Shown piece after piece: positions 8,659 to 16,059 of a stretch of DNA of 16,926 nt. Numbering within the stretch: position 1 is the first letter of the stretch; each line of letters opens with the position of its first letter. The DNA is from Chloroflexota bacterium (GTDB taxonomy: Bacteria; Chloroflexota; Anaerolineae; Anaerolineales; UBA11858), in assembly GCA_003513015.1 (NCBI GenBank), contig DOTA01000154.1:1-16926 (forward strand), written 5' to 3'. Made by a program: the position numbers and the translations under genes. Under the pieces are notes generated by a model. That model was not told where the DNA came from. It did not search any database and saw only the letters and a program-made list of their open reading frames with translations.

Positions 8659-10266
8659 TTAGTCGTCTGCCGTCTGCCGTCTTTCGTGCCATACCTCGAC
8701 CGCTAAATACAGCAACACACTCACCAGCCCTAAACCCAACGTAGCAAACACATCCTGCACCGGCCACACCAGAATTGTGATCCGCCGCAAATACCAGGGT
8801 ATCCACCAGATCAGGATCAATCCCATCGCCACCAGCGCCCGCCGCAGCCAGGGAGAATCATCCCGCCGTTGCGTGACCCACACCCAGGCCGCCAGCGCAG
8901 CCTGCAAACCGATCCAACTTGCCCGGTAGCGCGGATTATCCCAGTTATCACCCCCACCCCGGAAAGATGCCACCAAAATCACGGCCCACACCAGAATACT
9001 TAACCCCATCACCGGGCTGCGCAAGCCATCCCTGCGCCAGGCCAGCAACGGCGCAATGATCAAAAACGGCAGCAGCAATACCCAGCCCAACGAGCGCCAG
9101 ATGGCAATCCCCTGCCAGAGAGGGGCGGCGGAATCAAACAAGGCGGCCGGCAAAAATGGACGAACAACCCCATAGCCCAGCAAAATCCAGGGGTGAAATC
9201 CCTGCGGCGTGGTGCGGAACACCTTTTGCATCCAGCCGGAAGCGTGTTCCGTGTTATAGGCCTGCCAACGGGCGGCTTGTCGCAGCCAACGCTGCAAAAG
9301 TTTTACCGGGTTAGCACTCCCGGTGGGTAAAAGCTGATCCCCAAACAGCCAGATCACCACCAAAGCTAGCGCCACCAAGGCTGCCAAAACCAGCCACACC
9401 CGCCAGTGTTTCTTCCAACTTCCTGTGGTCAAAAATAGAGCGAAAACTGCCAACATTCCCGCCAGCATCACGGCAAAGAGCAGCGAAAGTGGAAAACTCA
9501 GCAGCAGCGCGGCTAAAATCCAGGCGAGGCCCCAACGGGAACGCTCACGCAACGCCTGCACCAGCCCGTAAAAGGCCAGCACTACCAGCGTCATCATAAA
9601 AGCCTCGCGCATTTGCGTGCTACCCAACAAAATCGCATCGGGGAATAAGGCCACAACCCAGGCGGCTATCGCGGCCACGGGCGCATCCCAAACCTGGCGG
9701 GCAAATCCCCAGGTGAAAATCACCGCCAACGCCGAAAAGGCCGCTGCTAACACCACCATCATCAACGGTTGGTGCGTCGCGCCACCCAAAGCGCGGTACA
9801 CCAGCGCGCTGCCGAACAGCAAGCCGCCATACTGGTCATCCCCACTGAACTCGCTAAAGGCCGCCGAAAGCGGCAAATCGGAGCGCGCCAAATCCCAGGC
9901 AGCCACATCGCGCTCAAACGCATCCGTCATCACATAACCCGCCAGTTCCACCTCGCCGCCATAGCCCCACTGGGGCAGGGCCAGAGACCAGAAAATGCCC
10001 ACTCCCAAACGCAACAGCGCCGCCCCCATCAAAAGCCAGAATAGCCAGGAGGGAAGTTGCGTATGTGAAGGGGAAAGCGAAGATTGACCCCGCTGATAAT
10101 CGGACTTTAAGAGGAACCAGCCGCCTAAAAGGATCCCGACCCCCAGCAGACCAACGCCGAAGAACCCGATCCAGCCTTGGAGTGATCCAAACCCCGAGGA
10201 AACCCAGGCCAGCCCCAGGGAGAGGCCGATAATGGCGGTAATTAAGAGAACGATTCGTTTAATCAT
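8659..10266 (-). CDS. Polytopic membrane protein, probable GT39-like (GT-C) glycosyltransferase
   Basis: 535 residues from the ATG at 10266; the TTG immediately before it (10269) adds only one residue. About ten to twelve hydrophobic segments, the first at 4-20 and the second at 33-52. After a membrane helix (about 74-97) comes a long polar loop with acidic residues (GGEVELAGY, TDAFERD, FSGDDQYGG, 103-148), then GSALVYRALGG, the layout of GT39/ArnT-like enzymes that use a lipid-linked sugar outside the membrane. STQMREAF (216-223) and GGGDNWDNPRYR (437-448) look like conserved motifs of an unnamed subgroup. I cannot name the substrate. The last residues (RRQTADD) are encoded by a heptamer repeat. 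It follows the GT4 gene after 69 bases of repeat-rich DNA. Confidence 0.75.
   Translation of the reverse strand: MIKRIVLLITAIIGLSLGLAWVSSGFGSLQGWIGFFGVGLLGVGILLGGWFLLKSDYQRGQSSLSPSHTQLPSWLFWLLMGAALLRLGVGIFWSLALPQWGYGGEVELAGYVMTDAFERDVAAWDLARSDLPLSAAFSEFSGDDQYGGLLFGSALVYRALGGATHQPLMMVVLAAAFSALAVIFTWGFARQVWDAPVAAIAAWVVALFPDAILLGSTQMREAFMMTLVVLAFYGLVQALRERSRWGLAWILAALLLSFPLSLLFAVMLAGMLAVFALFLTTGSWKKHWRVWLVLAALVALALVVIWLFGDQLLPTGSANPVKLLQRWLRQAARWQAYNTEHASGWMQKVFRTTPQGFHPWILLGYGVVRPFLPAALFDSAAPLWQGIAIWRSLGWVLLLPFLIIAPLLAWRRDGLRSPVMGLSILVWAVILVASFRGGGDNWDNPRYRASWIGLQAALAAWVWVTQRRDDSPWLRRALVAMGLILIWWIPWYLRRITILVWPVQDVFATLGLGLVSVLLYLAVEVWHERRQTADD
8660..8687. repeat. Heptamer repeat at the 3' end of the GT39-like gene
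   Basis: Plus strand TCTGCCG at 8667 and 8674, followed by TCTTTCG (8681) and preceded by the degenerate TTAGTCG unit whose first bases are the stop codon (8659-8661 on the minus strand reads TAA). The array therefore encodes the tail RRQTADD of the upstream protein. Same wording as the arrays at 10324 and 13939. Confidence 0.75.
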
Positions 10267-10283
10267 CAACTCATTTCATGATA

Positions 10284-10351
10284 ACCGACCACCGACCACC
10301 GACCACCAAATGAAATCATATCAGCGGTCTGCGGTCTACCGTCCGCGGTCA
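10284..10351. repeat. Two heptamer arrays at a GT4 3' end
   Basis: Plus strand ACCGACC is repeated three times without change (10284-10304) and continues with ACC. After a 16-base AT-rich spacer come GCGGTCT, GCGGTCT, ACCGTCC and GCGGTCA (10324-10351). The second array contains the stop codon of the GT4 gene (10336-10338) and encodes its last residues. The AT-rich spacer contains TATGAT on the minus strand (10315-10320), which could be a -10 box for the next gene, but no matching -35 box is seen. Confidence 0.8.
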
Positions 10352-11499
10352 GTGATGTCAATCAATTCCAATATTTTACTCGCCCGCGCCTCCCAGGTGT
10401 ATTGCTGCGCGCCTATTTGGGCTTGGGCAGCCAGAGCGGCGCGGCGCTCGGGATTGGCTTGCAATTCTCGGATGGCGGCCACCCAGGCCACGGGGTCATC
10501 AGCGGGCAGCAGCACGGCGTTTTGCTGGTTGAGCACTTCTTGCAAAACGGGCAAATCACTGGAGAGGATCGCCCGCCCACAGGCGAGATATTCGAACAAC
10601 TTCATCGGGCTGAGGTAACGGGCAATATCCCCACCGGAGGAGGCGGAAACTTGCCGTTGGTAGGGCATCAATAGCATATCACAGGCGGCCTGATACCGCG
10701 GTAAATCGGCATTAGGGATGAAGCCCGTGAGGGTGAGATTTTCCAACTCACGGCTGTGGGCAGCGGTACGGGTGCGCTCCACATCGTTGGGTTCGCCACC
10801 CACCAAAAGGAAGTGCACATCCGGGAGTTGGGCGGCAATTTCGATGATCAAATCTGCGCCGCGGCCGGGGTAGAGATGTCCGGTGTAACCAACCGTGAAT
10901 TGGGTAGCTGGGTAATGGGGTAACTGAGCAGCGATTTGTTGGCGCGCTTCAGCGGGTGCAGGCAAATCTTTGTAACGGGCCAAATCCACGCCATCGGGTG
11001 CGATCACTACGGGCAGAGATTTTGGCGGAGAAAATTTTGGGATCAGGGCCTCGCTCAGGGCCGCAGTGATCACCACCAGGCCGCGCGCGCCGCTCCCCTT
11101 CAGGAAACGGGAGAAAAGCAAGGGGGCCAGACTCCCTAGCGGAGCATCGTGAATCTCGTAAATCGTAGCAATCCCCCAAAAACTGGCAAGCGCGGCGGCC
11201 TGTGGCAAGCGCGTGTAAATCAAATCGGCACCCCAGGCGTACGCGCGGCGCACAGCAGAAATTCCGTAATCGTAGCTGCGGAAACGCGGGTGCACAGGCA
11301 GCCACTCGATTTCGAAACGTTGCCGCAAGCCATAGTGATGAGACAATTCATCCCAAGAAGGGACAGGATCCCCCCGTCCCGGAACCAACACCACAATTTC
11401 ATGCCCCAAAGCAACAAACGCCTGAGCCATTTTCATCACCTGGATGGTGTTGGCCCGGCGGGCGGGGAGGTACGTGGGGGCAATCAGCGCGATTTTCAT
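10336..11499 (-). CDS. Glycosyltransferase family 4 (GT-B fold)
   Basis: 387 residues starting MKIALIAPTYLPARRANTIQ, with the usual N-terminal acceptor domain. The donor domain begins near 165 with VVIAPDGVDLARY, then FTVGYTGHLYPGRGADL (201-217), HFLLVGG (229-235), TLTGFIPN (256-263), and the sugar-nucleotide signature SPMKLFEYLACGRAIL (297-312), where the usual first Glu of E-x7-E is not clearly present. This is a retaining glycosyltransferase of the GT4 type acting on the cytoplasmic side. The ATG overlaps the stop of the flippase gene by 4 bases (11496-11499), so the two are translationally coupled, as often seen for repeat-unit assembly and flipping. The donor sugar is unknown. Its C-terminal ITDRGR is encoded by heptamer repeat. 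Confidence 0.92.
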   Translation of the reverse strand: MKIALIAPTYLPARRANTIQVMKMAQAFVALGHEIVVLVPGRGDPVPSWDELSHHYGLRQRFEIEWLPVHPRFRSYDYGISAVRRAYAWGADLIYTRLPQAAALASFWGIATIYEIHDAPLGSLAPLLFSRFLKGSGARGLVVITAALSEALIPKFSPPKSLPVVIAPDGVDLARYKDLPAPAEARQQIAAQLPHYPATQFTVGYTGHLYPGRGADLIIEIAAQLPDVHFLLVGGEPNDVERTRTAAHSRELENLTLTGFIPNADLPRYQAACDMLLMPYQRQVSASSGGDIARYLSPMKLFEYLACGRAILSSDLPVLQEVLNQQNAVLLPADDPVAWVAAIRELQANPERRAALAAQAQIGAQQYTWEARASKILELIDITDRGR

Positions 11500-12848
11500 A
11501 CGGAGGAGGGGGCAGAAGCAGATCGAGCGCGCAAATCAACAAAAACCCGCGCCGCGGCGATGCCCACCGTGAAAATGTAATAACCAGAAAGCAGCGCGGC
11601 GAAAGCCAAATAGCCATAATACGGCACGAGCAAGAAAATCAGGCTGATTTTCAGAACCATGCCTACAAAATTGACCAGCGTGGGGAAGACCGGCCGCGCC
11701 AGCGAGAGCAGCGCCACCCGGTTCCAGTAGAAAATATTGGTGAAGGTATAGCCCACGAGCAACAGGATCATGGCCGGGTACGCGGGGCGATATTCGGCGC
11801 CATAGGTGAGCACGATGATCGGTTGGCCGAGCAAAATCAGGCCCAGCGCCACCGGCAGCGAATAGGCCGCGGCCAGCCGCGAGCCTTGTTTGAGCACATA
11901 ACGCACGTTTTCCCAGTTTTTGCGGGCGATTTCACGCGCCAGTTCGGGGAAGGTGGCCTTGGGCAGCGGGCTGATCGGAATTTGCAGCAAATTGGTGAAA
12001 GCCATGGCGGTTTTGTAATAACCGGCCTCGGTAGTGCCCAAAAAGGCCGAAACCCAGAGCACTTCGCTGTCTTTGGCAATCAAGCTGATGGTGCTGCTCA
12101 AATTGGTGCTGAAGGCAAAGGTCAACAAGCTGCGGCGTTCACTTTTGAGCAGGCTAAGCGGCGTCCGCCACCAGCCCGCGCCCCAGACCTGCCCGGCGGT
12201 ACGCAAAGCGGCCCCGGTAATCACCAGCGAGCCCAGCACTTTACCGCCCATGTAGGCCAGCACCACCGCCGTCAAACCCTGATTAAAAATCACTGCTGCC
12301 ACAACCAGCAGCAGCGTGACCACCGATTGTGCCGCCGTTGTGAAGGCAATCACCTGAAAACGGTCGAAGATTTGTAAAATTCCGGTAGCAGATTCATAGA
12401 TCAGATTGGTGAGCACGATCAGGCCGTAGATGCGGAACCAATCGGCCAATTGGGGATCGTGGACAAAAAATTCAGCCCCGAGGGGAGCCAGAAACCAGAT
12501 CAGGATAAAAGCGAGCAGCGAACCTGAAATTTCGAGGGCTGCCGCGGTTTTGAAAATAGCCGCAGCCCGGGGGTGATCGCCGCGTTCTTCGTAAAGCCCC
12601 ACATAGCGCACCACCAACTCATCGATGCGGAAAGAAGCAAAGCGATTAAGCACGCTGGTGAACTGGGTAAGCGCGCCTAAAATACCAAAAGTGGCCGGGC
12701 CGAGCAACCGCGCCGCCAAAATGGATTGCAGCATAGACAGCGCTGCCGAAATCCCGGTGGCGGAGAACAGGTAGCCGGAATTCTTCACAATCCGGCGGAT
12801 CAGCTCATTTTCGAAGATGCGGGAAAAGAAAGCGCGCAGGCGAATCAT
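11496..12848 (-). CDS. Wzx-like polysaccharide/oligosaccharide flippase
   Basis: 450 residues and about twelve or more hydrophobic segments spread over the whole length. It starts with a short basic amphipathic stretch and then KNSGYLFSATGISAALSMLQ and ARLLGPATFGILGAL, the classical opening of the polysaccharide biosynthesis (RfbX/PST, MOP superfamily) proteins. These move undecaprenyl-diphosphate-linked repeat units across the inner membrane by an antiport mechanism. The gene is coupled to the following GT4 by an ATGA overlap. A convincing Shine-Dalgarno sequence before the ATG at 12848 is absent; the upstream 50 bases are a heptamer array. No Wzy polymerase is identified with confidence in the window, though either orphan membrane protein could fill a related role. 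Confidence 0.9.
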   Translation of the reverse strand: MIRLRAFFSRIFENELIRRIVKNSGYLFSATGISAALSMLQSILAARLLGPATFGILGALTQFTSVLNRFASFRIDELVVRYVGLYEERGDHPRAAAIFKTAAALEISGSLLAFILIWFLAPLGAEFFVHDPQLADWFRIYGLIVLTNLIYESATGILQIFDRFQVIAFTTAAQSVVTLLLVVAAVIFNQGLTAVVLAYMGGKVLGSLVITGAALRTAGQVWGAGWWRTPLSLLKSERRSLLTFAFSTNLSSTISLIAKDSEVLWVSAFLGTTEAGYYKTAMAFTNLLQIPISPLPKATFPELAREIARKNWENVRYVLKQGSRLAAAYSLPVALGLILLGQPIIVLTYGAEYRPAYPAMILLLVGYTFTNIFYWNRVALLSLARPVFPTLVNFVGMVLKISLIFLLVPYYGYLAFAALLSGYYIFTVGIAAARVFVDLRARSASAPSSV

Positions 12849-12855
12849 TACAAAA

Positions 12856-12918
12856 CGGTGGACAGTGGGCCGTGGAAAGTGGGTAGTTTACTTCCCACCG
12901 TTAACCGCCAACTTCCAA
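12856..12918. repeat. Heptamer repeat array at the epimerase 3' end
   Basis: Nine consecutive 7-base units keep phase: CGGTGGA, CAGTGGG, CCGTGGA, AAGTGGG, TAGTTTA, CTTCCCA, CCGTTAA, CCGCCAA, CTTCCAA. The purine-rich half and the pyrimidine-rich half are complementary in style, and AACGGTGG (12854-12861) with CCACCGTT (12895-12902) form an 8-base inverted repeat. The array includes the stop codon of the epimerase gene (12901-12903) and encodes its C-terminal KLEVGG. Confidence 0.8.
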
Positions 12919-13884
12919 CTTGCTGGCCCAAGTGCGGTTTTGGTTATACCACTCGATGGCGCGGGAAATCCCTTCTTCCAGACCCACGGCGGGTTCCCAG
13001 CCCAAAAGCTGCCCGGCTTTGGAAACATCGGCCAGATTTGCCATCATATCGGCGCTGTGGAAAGTATGATACTCAATGTTGGCTTTGCGTCCCACTTTTT
13101 GCTCGATCATTGCGATGAGAGCGTTCATCGAGATGCTTTCGTGTCCGCCCAAATTGATTATTTCATAGCCCACCGGCTGGAGGGCCTGAATCACGCCGCG
13201 AGCAATATCGTCGATGTAGGTGAAACCGCGGGTTTGCGTACCATCCCCATTGAGATGCAGGGTTTCGCCCTCGGTGATCCAGCGAATGAAGCGAAAAACC
13301 GACATATCGGGGCGTCCCGCGGGGCCATAGACGGTGAAGAAGCGCACGACGGTAGCATCAATCCCATAAAGGTGGTGGTAAGCGTGTACCATGGCTTCGG
13401 CTCCCTTTTTGCTGGCGGCGTAAGCCTGGAGCGGTTGGCTGCTATCAGCGGTTTCGGGAGTGGGTAAGGGTGCATCCAGGCCATAGATACTGGAGGTGGA
13501 CGCCAAAATAAATTTTGGCGTGCCATTCCGCTGGCAGAGTTCCAACAGATTGAGGGTACCGGTCATATTGGTATCCACATACACCCAGGGATTTTCCATG
13601 CTAGCGCGCACCCCGGCCCGGGCCGCCAGGTTAATGACGGCATCGAATGAGCGGTCGGAGACCGAAGGTTGGAGGCTTAATTCAGCCCAATTGCCAATAT
13701 CCACTTTGACGAATTCGAACCCCTCACGTCCCTGTAACTGTGCCAGGCGATGTTCCTTCATGTGCACATCATAAGCATCATTGAGATTATCGATGCCTAA
13801 AACGGTGTGACCCGCGTCAAGCAGCATTTCAGAGACGCGAGAGGCAATAAATCCGGCCACGCCGGTGACGAGGTAAGTGGACAT
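12901..13884 (-). CDS. NAD-dependent nucleotide-sugar epimerase (UDP-glucuronate 4-epimerase-like)
   Basis: 327 residues from the ATG at 13884, which has AAGGA nine bases upstream; the longer reading to 13923 only translates repeat DNA. An extended SDR enzyme with TGVAGFIAS (7-15), NLAARAGVRAS (85-95), STSSIYG (129-135) and catalytic Y155-x3-K159 in YAASKK. NLNDAYDVHMKEHRL (33-47), RFFTVYGPAGRPDMSVFRF (181-199) and FTYIDDI (221-227) are typical of the UDP-glucuronate/UDP-GlcNAc-uronate 4-epimerase branch of the GalE family. It would epimerise the sugar acid or its precursor at C4. The neighbouring UDP-sugar 6-dehydrogenase, 76 bases upstream, supports a uronic acid pathway. The glycine motif ends in Ala14 instead of Gly. 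Exact substrate not certain. Confidence 0.88.
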   Translation of the reverse strand: MSTYLVTGVAGFIASRVSEMLLDAGHTVLGIDNLNDAYDVHMKEHRLAQLQGREGFEFVKVDIGNWAELSLQPSVSDRSFDAVINLAARAGVRASMENPWVYVDTNMTGTLNLLELCQRNGTPKFILASTSSIYGLDAPLPTPETADSSQPLQAYAASKKGAEAMVHAYHHLYGIDATVVRFFTVYGPAGRPDMSVFRFIRWITEGETLHLNGDGTQTRGFTYIDDIARGVIQALQPVGYEIINLGGHESISMNALIAMIEQKVGRKANIEYHTFHSADMMANLADVSKAGQLLGWEPAVGLEEGISRAIEWYNQNRTWASKLEVGG

Positions 13885-13903
13885 AATTTTTTTCCTTCGG
13901 AAA

Positions 13904-13957
13904 GACGGCAGACGGCTGACCACAGACCGCGGTCAACCGTCTGCCGTCCGCGGTCAA
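13904..13957. repeat. Heptamer array forming a hairpin between dehydrogenase and epimerase genes
   Basis: Seven-base units run in phase: GACGGCA, GACGGCT, GACCACA, GACCGCG, GTCAACC, GTCTGCC, GTCCGCG, GTCAATT (13904-13959). Because the first half is G-A-C based and the second half G-T-C based, the array folds on itself: GACGGCAGACGG (13904-13915) pairs perfectly with 13937-13948, and five further pairs form inside. GACCGCGGTC (13925-13934) is a 10-base palindrome. The array ends just before the stop codon of the dehydrogenase (13961-13963). No T run follows on the minus strand. Confidence 0.85.
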
Positions 13958-13960
13958 TTT

Positions 13961-15292
13961 TTAGAGCCGCGTGACTTTATCGCTGAGCCGCCCGGCTTTG
14001 CCAAGGGCATTACGGGTATCGACAATGGACTTGGCCGCTTCGAGGATGCCGGGGTAATCGTAAACTTTGTGGTTGGTGACAATCACTACGCAGTCGGCTG
14101 CTTTGACGGCGGCCATCAAATCGGTGACGCTGTGCATTTCTTTGTGCATGTGATGCCCGTCGGCGCGGATCACCGGGACGTAGGGATCGTGATACATAAC
14201 GGCAGCACCCTTCTGTTCCAATAAGCCAATCACATCCAGAGCAGGAGATTCTCTCAAATCGTCGATATCCGGTTTGTAGGCTGCGCCCAGCACCAAAATC
14301 TGGCTACCTTTGATGGATTTCCGCTGTTCGTTGAGGGCATCCTGCACCAAGCCGATCACGTGGCGGGGCATTCCCAGGTTAATTTCGGAGGCCAATTCAA
14401 TGAAGCGAGCCGTGTAATTGAGGGCTTTGAGCTTCCACGAAAGGTAAAGCGGATCTATGGGAATGCAGTGGCCGCCCAAACCGGGGCCGGGGGTGAACTT
14501 CATGAAACCGAAGGGCTTGGTAGCCGCGGCTTCGATAACTTCCCAAACATCGATGCCCAGGCGGTCGCACATGATGGCCATTTCATTGACCAGACCAATA
14601 TTTATCATGCGGAAGGTGTTTTCGAGCAATTTGGCCATCTCAGCCGCCTCGGCGGAGGTCACCAGCACCACGGTTTCGAGAGCGCCGCGGTACCAGATGG
14701 CGGCCACTTCACCGCAAGTTTCGGTGATACCACCGACCACCTTGGGGGTGTTGATGGTGGTCCAATCTTCGCGGCCGGGGTCAACACGCTCGGGCGAGAA
14801 AGCTAAAAAGAAATCTTCCCCAGCCTTGAGGTCATTGGTATCACCCAGGCGCGGTTCCAAAATCTCACGGGTAGTGCCGGGATAGGTGGTAGATTCCAGC
14901 ACCACGACCATACCGGGATGCATGTGTTTGGCGAGTTCGTCCGTCACCGAAAGGATGTAGGAGAGATCGGGGTCTCCGGTTTTGCGCAGCGGCGTGGGCA
15001 CGCAAATGCTGACAGCATCGGCCTCCTTCAGCGCGGCAAAATCGGTGGTGGCTTTAAGCCTGCCGTGCGCTACCAGCCGGGCAACCTGCTCCGTGGACAC
15101 ATCCTGAATGTAGCTAAGGCCCTGGTTGAGTTTTTCAACCTTACCGGCATCCAAATCAATGCCGGTAACGGTGAAACCTGCCTCGGCAAACACCACCGCA
15201 AAAGGCAGGCCGACATAGCCCAGGCCCAGCACCATCACATTGGCGGTTTTATCTTGCAATTTGGCAATAAGTTGATCTTTGGTTGTGGTCAT
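13961..15292 (-). CDS. UDP-sugar 6-dehydrogenase (UDP-GlcNAc dehydrogenase, WbpA-like)
   Basis: 443 residues, usual length for the UDP-glucose/GDP-mannose dehydrogenase family. Rossmann motif GLGYVGLP (23-30), VPTPL (98-102), ESTTYPGT (133-140), FSPERVDPG (165-173), the catalytic-domain stretch KLLENTFRMINIGLVNE (221-237) and the nucleophile Cys276 in GLGGHCIPIDPLYLSWK (271-287). The GGHCIPIDP wording is typical of UDP-N-acetyl-glucosamine or -mannosamine 6-dehydrogenases (WbpA, WecC, TviB) rather than of plain UDP-glucose dehydrogenases. It oxidises C6 of the UDP-sugar in two NAD-dependent steps, giving a uronic acid for surface polysaccharide. First gene of the polysaccharide cluster in the direction of transcription. 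A weak GGAG lies 11 bases before the ATG. Confidence 0.92.
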   Translation of the reverse strand: MTTTKDQLIAKLQDKTANVMVLGLGYVGLPFAVVFAEAGFTVTGIDLDAGKVEKLNQGLSYIQDVSTEQVARLVAHGRLKATTDFAALKEADAVSICVPTPLRKTGDPDLSYILSVTDELAKHMHPGMVVVLESTTYPGTTREILEPRLGDTNDLKAGEDFFLAFSPERVDPGREDWTTINTPKVVGGITETCGEVAAIWYRGALETVVLVTSAEAAEMAKLLENTFRMINIGLVNEMAIMCDRLGIDVWEVIEAAATKPFGFMKFTPGPGLGGHCIPIDPLYLSWKLKALNYTARFIELASEINLGMPRHVIGLVQDALNEQRKSIKGSQILVLGAAYKPDIDDLRESPALDVIGLLEQKGAAVMYHDPYVPVIRADGHHMHKEMHSVTDLMAAVKAADCVVIVTNHKVYDYPGILEAAKSIVDTRNALGKAGRLSDKVTRL

Positions 15293-15305
15293 TTGTTATG
15301 GGTCT

Positions 15306-15323
15306 CCAAAATTTTTATTTTGG
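15306..15323. repeat. AT-rich inverted repeat before the dehydrogenase gene
   Basis: CCAAAAT (15306-15312) and ATTTTGG (15317-15323) are perfect 7-base inverted arms with a TTTT loop, 14 bases upstream of the dehydrogenase ATG (15292). It directly abuts the GC-rich hairpin 15323-15364. It could be an operator, part of the leader, or chance. Confidence 0.4.
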
Positions 15324-15378
15324 ACGGCTGACCGCAGAAAAGGCAGATTCTGCGGTCAGCCGTCGGCCGTCGGCGGTC
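15323..15378. repeat. Heptamer array with perfect 16-base hairpin downstream of the uracil-DNA glycosylase gene
   Basis: GACGGCTGACCGCAGA (15323-15338) pairs perfectly with 15349-15364 around a 10-base loop. The 3' side continues as 7-base units AGCCGTC, GGCCGTC, GGCGGTC (15358-15378) and stops two bases before the stop codon of the glycosylase gene (15380-15382). On the minus strand the hairpin is followed by AT-rich DNA but only four consecutive T, so it could be an imperfect terminator separating the housekeeping group from the polysaccharide cluster, or an RNA-stabilising stem. Confidence 0.85.
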
Positions 15379-15379
15379 G

Positions 15380-16006
15380 TTAAAACATACTCAACTGCTT
15401 CGGCTCTTCTTTATCTTCCGGCGTGTCATCCATATATTCGGGCGCGGAGGCGGCCTGGGCAATCAATTCGGGCAGCTTGGCAAAATCGGCCTTCAAAATC
15501 GGCTGGAGCGAACGCTGATGCAAAGCCGCAGCGGGATGATACATCGGCACAACCAGTCGCCCGCGCACATTCATGGCTTGCCCATGCACTTCACTGATTT
15601 TGGCATTCGGCAGAAATTTCGCCATCGAAAAACGCCCCAGAGTCACAATCACCCTCGGATTGATCGCGGCAATCTGGCGCTCTAAATAAGGGTCACAAGC
15701 CGCCAGTTCCGCGGTCTGCGGGTCGCGATTGCCCGGCGGGCGGCATTTGATCACATTGCCCACAAAAATCTCATCCCGATTCAGGCCAATTTCCATCAGC
15801 AACTCATCCAAAAATTTACCCGAACCACCCACAAAGGGAATGCCAGTCTCGTTTTCATGAAAGCCCGGCCCCTCACCGATGAACATAATCTCAGCATTGG
15901 CCGGGCCAGCACCCGAAACGCCATGCTTGCGGGAGTGGTGCAACTCGCAACGGGTGCAAACTTGCACTTCTGCCTGGATTTGTTGCAGGATTTCTTCAGG
16001 GGACAT
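15380..16006 (-). CDS. Type 4 uracil-DNA glycosylase (iron-sulfur family)
   Basis: 208 residues from the ATG at 16006, preceded by AAGGAAG at a good distance; the open frame to 16111 merely overlaps rimI. Four cysteines in the family positions (C17, C20, C88, C104) would hold the [4Fe-4S] cluster. Active-site motifs: GEGPGFHENETGIPFVGGSG (44-63), GNVIKCRPPGNRDP (83-96), and HPAAALHQ (157-164). The enzyme removes uracil from DNA to start base-excision repair. The extreme C-terminus is an acidic linker ending in QLSMF, close to the QL(S/D)LF motif that binds the bacterial sliding clamp. It follows rimI by 53 bases, probably in one transcript with tsaB and rimI. Confidence 0.95.
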   Translation of the reverse strand: MSPEEILQQIQAEVQVCTRCELHHSRKHGVSGAGPANAEIMFIGEGPGFHENETGIPFVGGSGKFLDELLMEIGLNRDEIFVGNVIKCRPPGNRDPQTAELAACDPYLERQIAAINPRVIVTLGRFSMAKFLPNAKISEVHGQAMNVRGRLVVPMYHPAAALHQRSLQPILKADFAKLPELIAQAASAPEYMDDTPEDKEEPKQLSMF

Positions 16007-16022
16007 AAAACTTCCTTTGGAA

Positions 16023-16057
16023 GATGAGAGATGGATGCTGGCAGCTTGCAACCTGAA
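16023..16057. repeat. Weak 7-base periodicity after rimI
   Basis: Plus strand reads GATGAGA, GATGGAT, GCTGGCA, GCTTGCA, ACCTGAA in successive 7-base steps, ending two bases before the rimI stop codon (16060-16062). The units are much more diverged than in the other arrays, but the position relative to the stop codon is the same. CCTGAAATTCAGG (16052-16064) is a small palindrome at its end. Could be chance. Confidence 0.3.
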
Positions 16058-16059
16058 AT

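Noticed and set aside
10315..10320. TATGAT as -10 box for the GT39-like gene
   Set aside because: No recognisable -35 box at the right distance; the region is repeat DNA.
10284..10351. CRISPR-like array
   Set aside because: The units are 7 bases long, directly adjacent, without spacers, and no cas genes are nearby.
11202..12377. A 391-codon open frame on the plus strand
   Set aside because: It is antisense to the well-supported flippase and GT4 genes, has low-complexity Q/R/G-rich translation and no recognisable domain; it is a by-product of codon bias on the other strand, as are the other plus-strand frames of the window.
13904..13948. Hairpin as intrinsic terminator
   Set aside because: Strong stem, but the minus strand downstream reads into A-rich rather than T-rich sequence, so the classical form is missing.
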